From Marinigracilibium pacificum (GTDB taxonomy: Bacteria; Bacteroidota; Bacteroidia; Cytophagales; Cyclobacteriaceae), in the NCBI RefSeq assembly GCF_012926615.1, contig NZ_JABBNU010000010.1, positions 50,629 through 114,628 of the forward strand: DNA of 64,000 nucleotides, in the 5' to 3' direction. How positions within the stretch are numbered: the first letter of the stretch is position 1; every line of letters starts with the position of its first letter. A model generated the notes under the pieces. It had not been told where the DNA came from, made no database searches, and saw only the letters and a list, made by a program, of their open reading frames with translations. The position numbers and the translations under genes are program-made. Positions 63,118 through 64,000 of the stretch are shown here, piece by piece.

Positions 63118-64000
63118 TCATATCCATCTTTTCCTCTTAAAGTAAATAACCATAAGAATTGAAATGAACAACATAATCCCCAAAATGATAAAATACCCGT
63201 TTTTATAACTCAGCTCAGGCATGTTTTCGAAATTCATTCCATAAATTCCAGCAACAAATGTTAAGGGAATAAATATTGTTGCCACTGTAGTCAATACTTT
63301 CATTATCTCATTCATCTTTTGACTTAAGGAAGCAAAATATATATTTGTAAGACTCTCAAGTGTCTTTTGAGTATTGTCAATCTCATCAATTGCGGAAGAT
63401 GCTGTATTAATAAGGTCTTTAAAATACCTTACATTTTCCCGACGTATCAATTCGGTTTCTTCATTAAGAATATTTAGTAATACCTCTTTTAATGGCCCTA
63501 GGGCTTTTTTAATAATTTGAGCAACCCCTTTGAGATTTTCCAATGCCAAAGTTGTTTCTTCTGAAGGCTTTCTTAATATCTCCTTTTCTAATAAAGAGCA
63601 TTCTTTATTCATTTCATCTATAGTAATAAAATAGTGATCAAGAATAGCATCAAGCATCTGGACGAGCAAATAGTCTATACTCCGCTTTCGAATATAGCCT
63701 ACCCCTTCTATAATCTTATTTCTAATACTTCCAAAATGATCACTTTTTTCCTCCTGAAATGAAATAAGATATTTATCTCCCATTACAAATGACATATGTT
63801 CAATTAATACCTCGCCATTTTCACCTTTTAAGGGCGATTTAACATTGAGAAACAAATAGTTATCATCGATCTCAATTTTAGGTCGTTGTGTGGTATCTAA
63901 TATCTGGCGTATAACTAACCTTTCCAGCCCATATACTTCTCCTATCTTTTCAATTTTTGAAACCTCATGAAGCCCATGAAAGTTCAACCAAATATTTTCA
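63118..64000 (-). CDS. corA: CorA-family magnesium/divalent-cation transporter (partial)
   Basis: The gene runs off the right end of the window: the frame reads ENIWLNFHGLHEVSKIEKIG, the normal CorA interior, and no start is needed at the internal TTG. Visible part about 294 residues. The GMN pore signature is in GIYGMNFENMPELSYKNGYF, with membrane helices on both sides (TVATIFIPLTFVAGIYG and FIILGIMLFISILMVIYF) and the long charged helix before. It carries Mg2+ and related ions across the inner membrane as a pentamer. MCE lipoprotein gene is next, 63 bp downstream. Confidence 0.93.
   Translation of the reverse strand, partial: ENIWLNFHGLHEVSKIEKIGEVYGLERLVIRQILDTTQRPKIEIDDNYLFLNVKSPLKGENGEVLIEHMSFVMGDKYLISFQEEKSDHFGSIRNKIIEGVGYIRKRSIDYLLVQMLDAILDHYFITIDEMNKECSLLEKEILRKPSEETTLALENLKGVAQIIKKALGPLKEVLLNILNEETELIRRENVRYFKDLINTASSAIDEIDNTQKTLESLTNIYFASLSQKMNEIMKVLTTVATIFIPLTFVAGIYGMNFENMPELSYKNGYFIILGIMLFISILMVIYFKRKRWI

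Noticed and set aside
63985..63987. TTG as start of corA
   Set aside because: The frame continues to the window edge with the conserved W-L-x-F-H-G-L-H segment, so the gene is cut by the window.
1..64000. tRNA, rRNA, CRISPR array, IS element
   Set aside because: I looked for cloverleaf ends, conserved rRNA blocks, regular short repeats and transposases on both strands and saw none.

Overview
The window is a low-GC bacterial chromosome segment from a member of the Bacteroidota, most likely a gliding Cytophagales-type bacterium. This rests on a subtilase with a type IX secretion sorting domain, a TonB-dependent receptor with an N-terminal carboxypeptidase-regulatory-like domain, a DUF6090-type protein, many outer-membrane barrels and lipoproteins, little sign of Shine-Dalgarno sequences, and promoter elements of the TAnnTTTG type, one with the full TTG-N19-TAnnTTTG layout. 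No rRNA, tRNA, CRISPR array, IS element or prophage was seen. Genus is not claimed.

Layout. 0-8 kb: secreted TPR protein, YqhD-like alcohol dehydrogenase with a thioesterase, glycerophosphodiesterase lipoprotein, methylglyoxal synthase, a split YeeE/YedE sulfur transporter, Xaa-Pro aminopeptidase and a BNR/Ycf48-like protein. 8-17 kb: four tandem paralogous membrane sensors (dCache, HAMP, GAF, coiled coil) with no recognisable output domain. 17-34 kb: housekeeping and envelope genes (FKBP/SlyD, TrpF-like protein, T9SS subtilase, rpe, TonB receptor, gyrA, galK, dps, barrels). 34.4-37.5 kb: an arsR-arsM-arsC-acr3 arsenic operon with a palindromic operator. 37.7-43.5 kb: gamma-glutamyltransferase and envelope proteins of unknown role. 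43.6-56.4 kb: a redox/electrophile-type gene set (pirin, FMN reductase, DODA-type dioxygenase, QorB-like reductase, DoxX, a frameshifted yceI, AraC regulator). Lying within it is a seven-gene NAD-salvage island (NAD-kinase-like, SPFH, HAD-like, NadV, NMNAT-Nudix, NrtR, and an NMNAT-like/methyltransferase fusion). 56.4-64 kb: transglutaminase-like protein, an uncharacterised four-gene operon that includes a 38-residue membrane protein, an MCE lipoprotein and a CorA transporter cut by the window end.

How they fit together. The NAD island has the parts to turn nicotinamide into NMN (NadV) and NMN into NAD (NMNAT-Nudix) under NrtR. Its operator-like palindrome overlaps a near-ideal promoter, and a shared 10-bp half-site lies at the nrtR promoter. 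The other island members have no assigned reaction. The strongest candidates for undescribed biology are this island (especially the fusion protein), the 58.4-62.4 kb operon, and the four-sensor array. In the array the periplasmic halves group ABAB while the cytoplasmic ends group as neighbours, a pattern expected from gene conversion.
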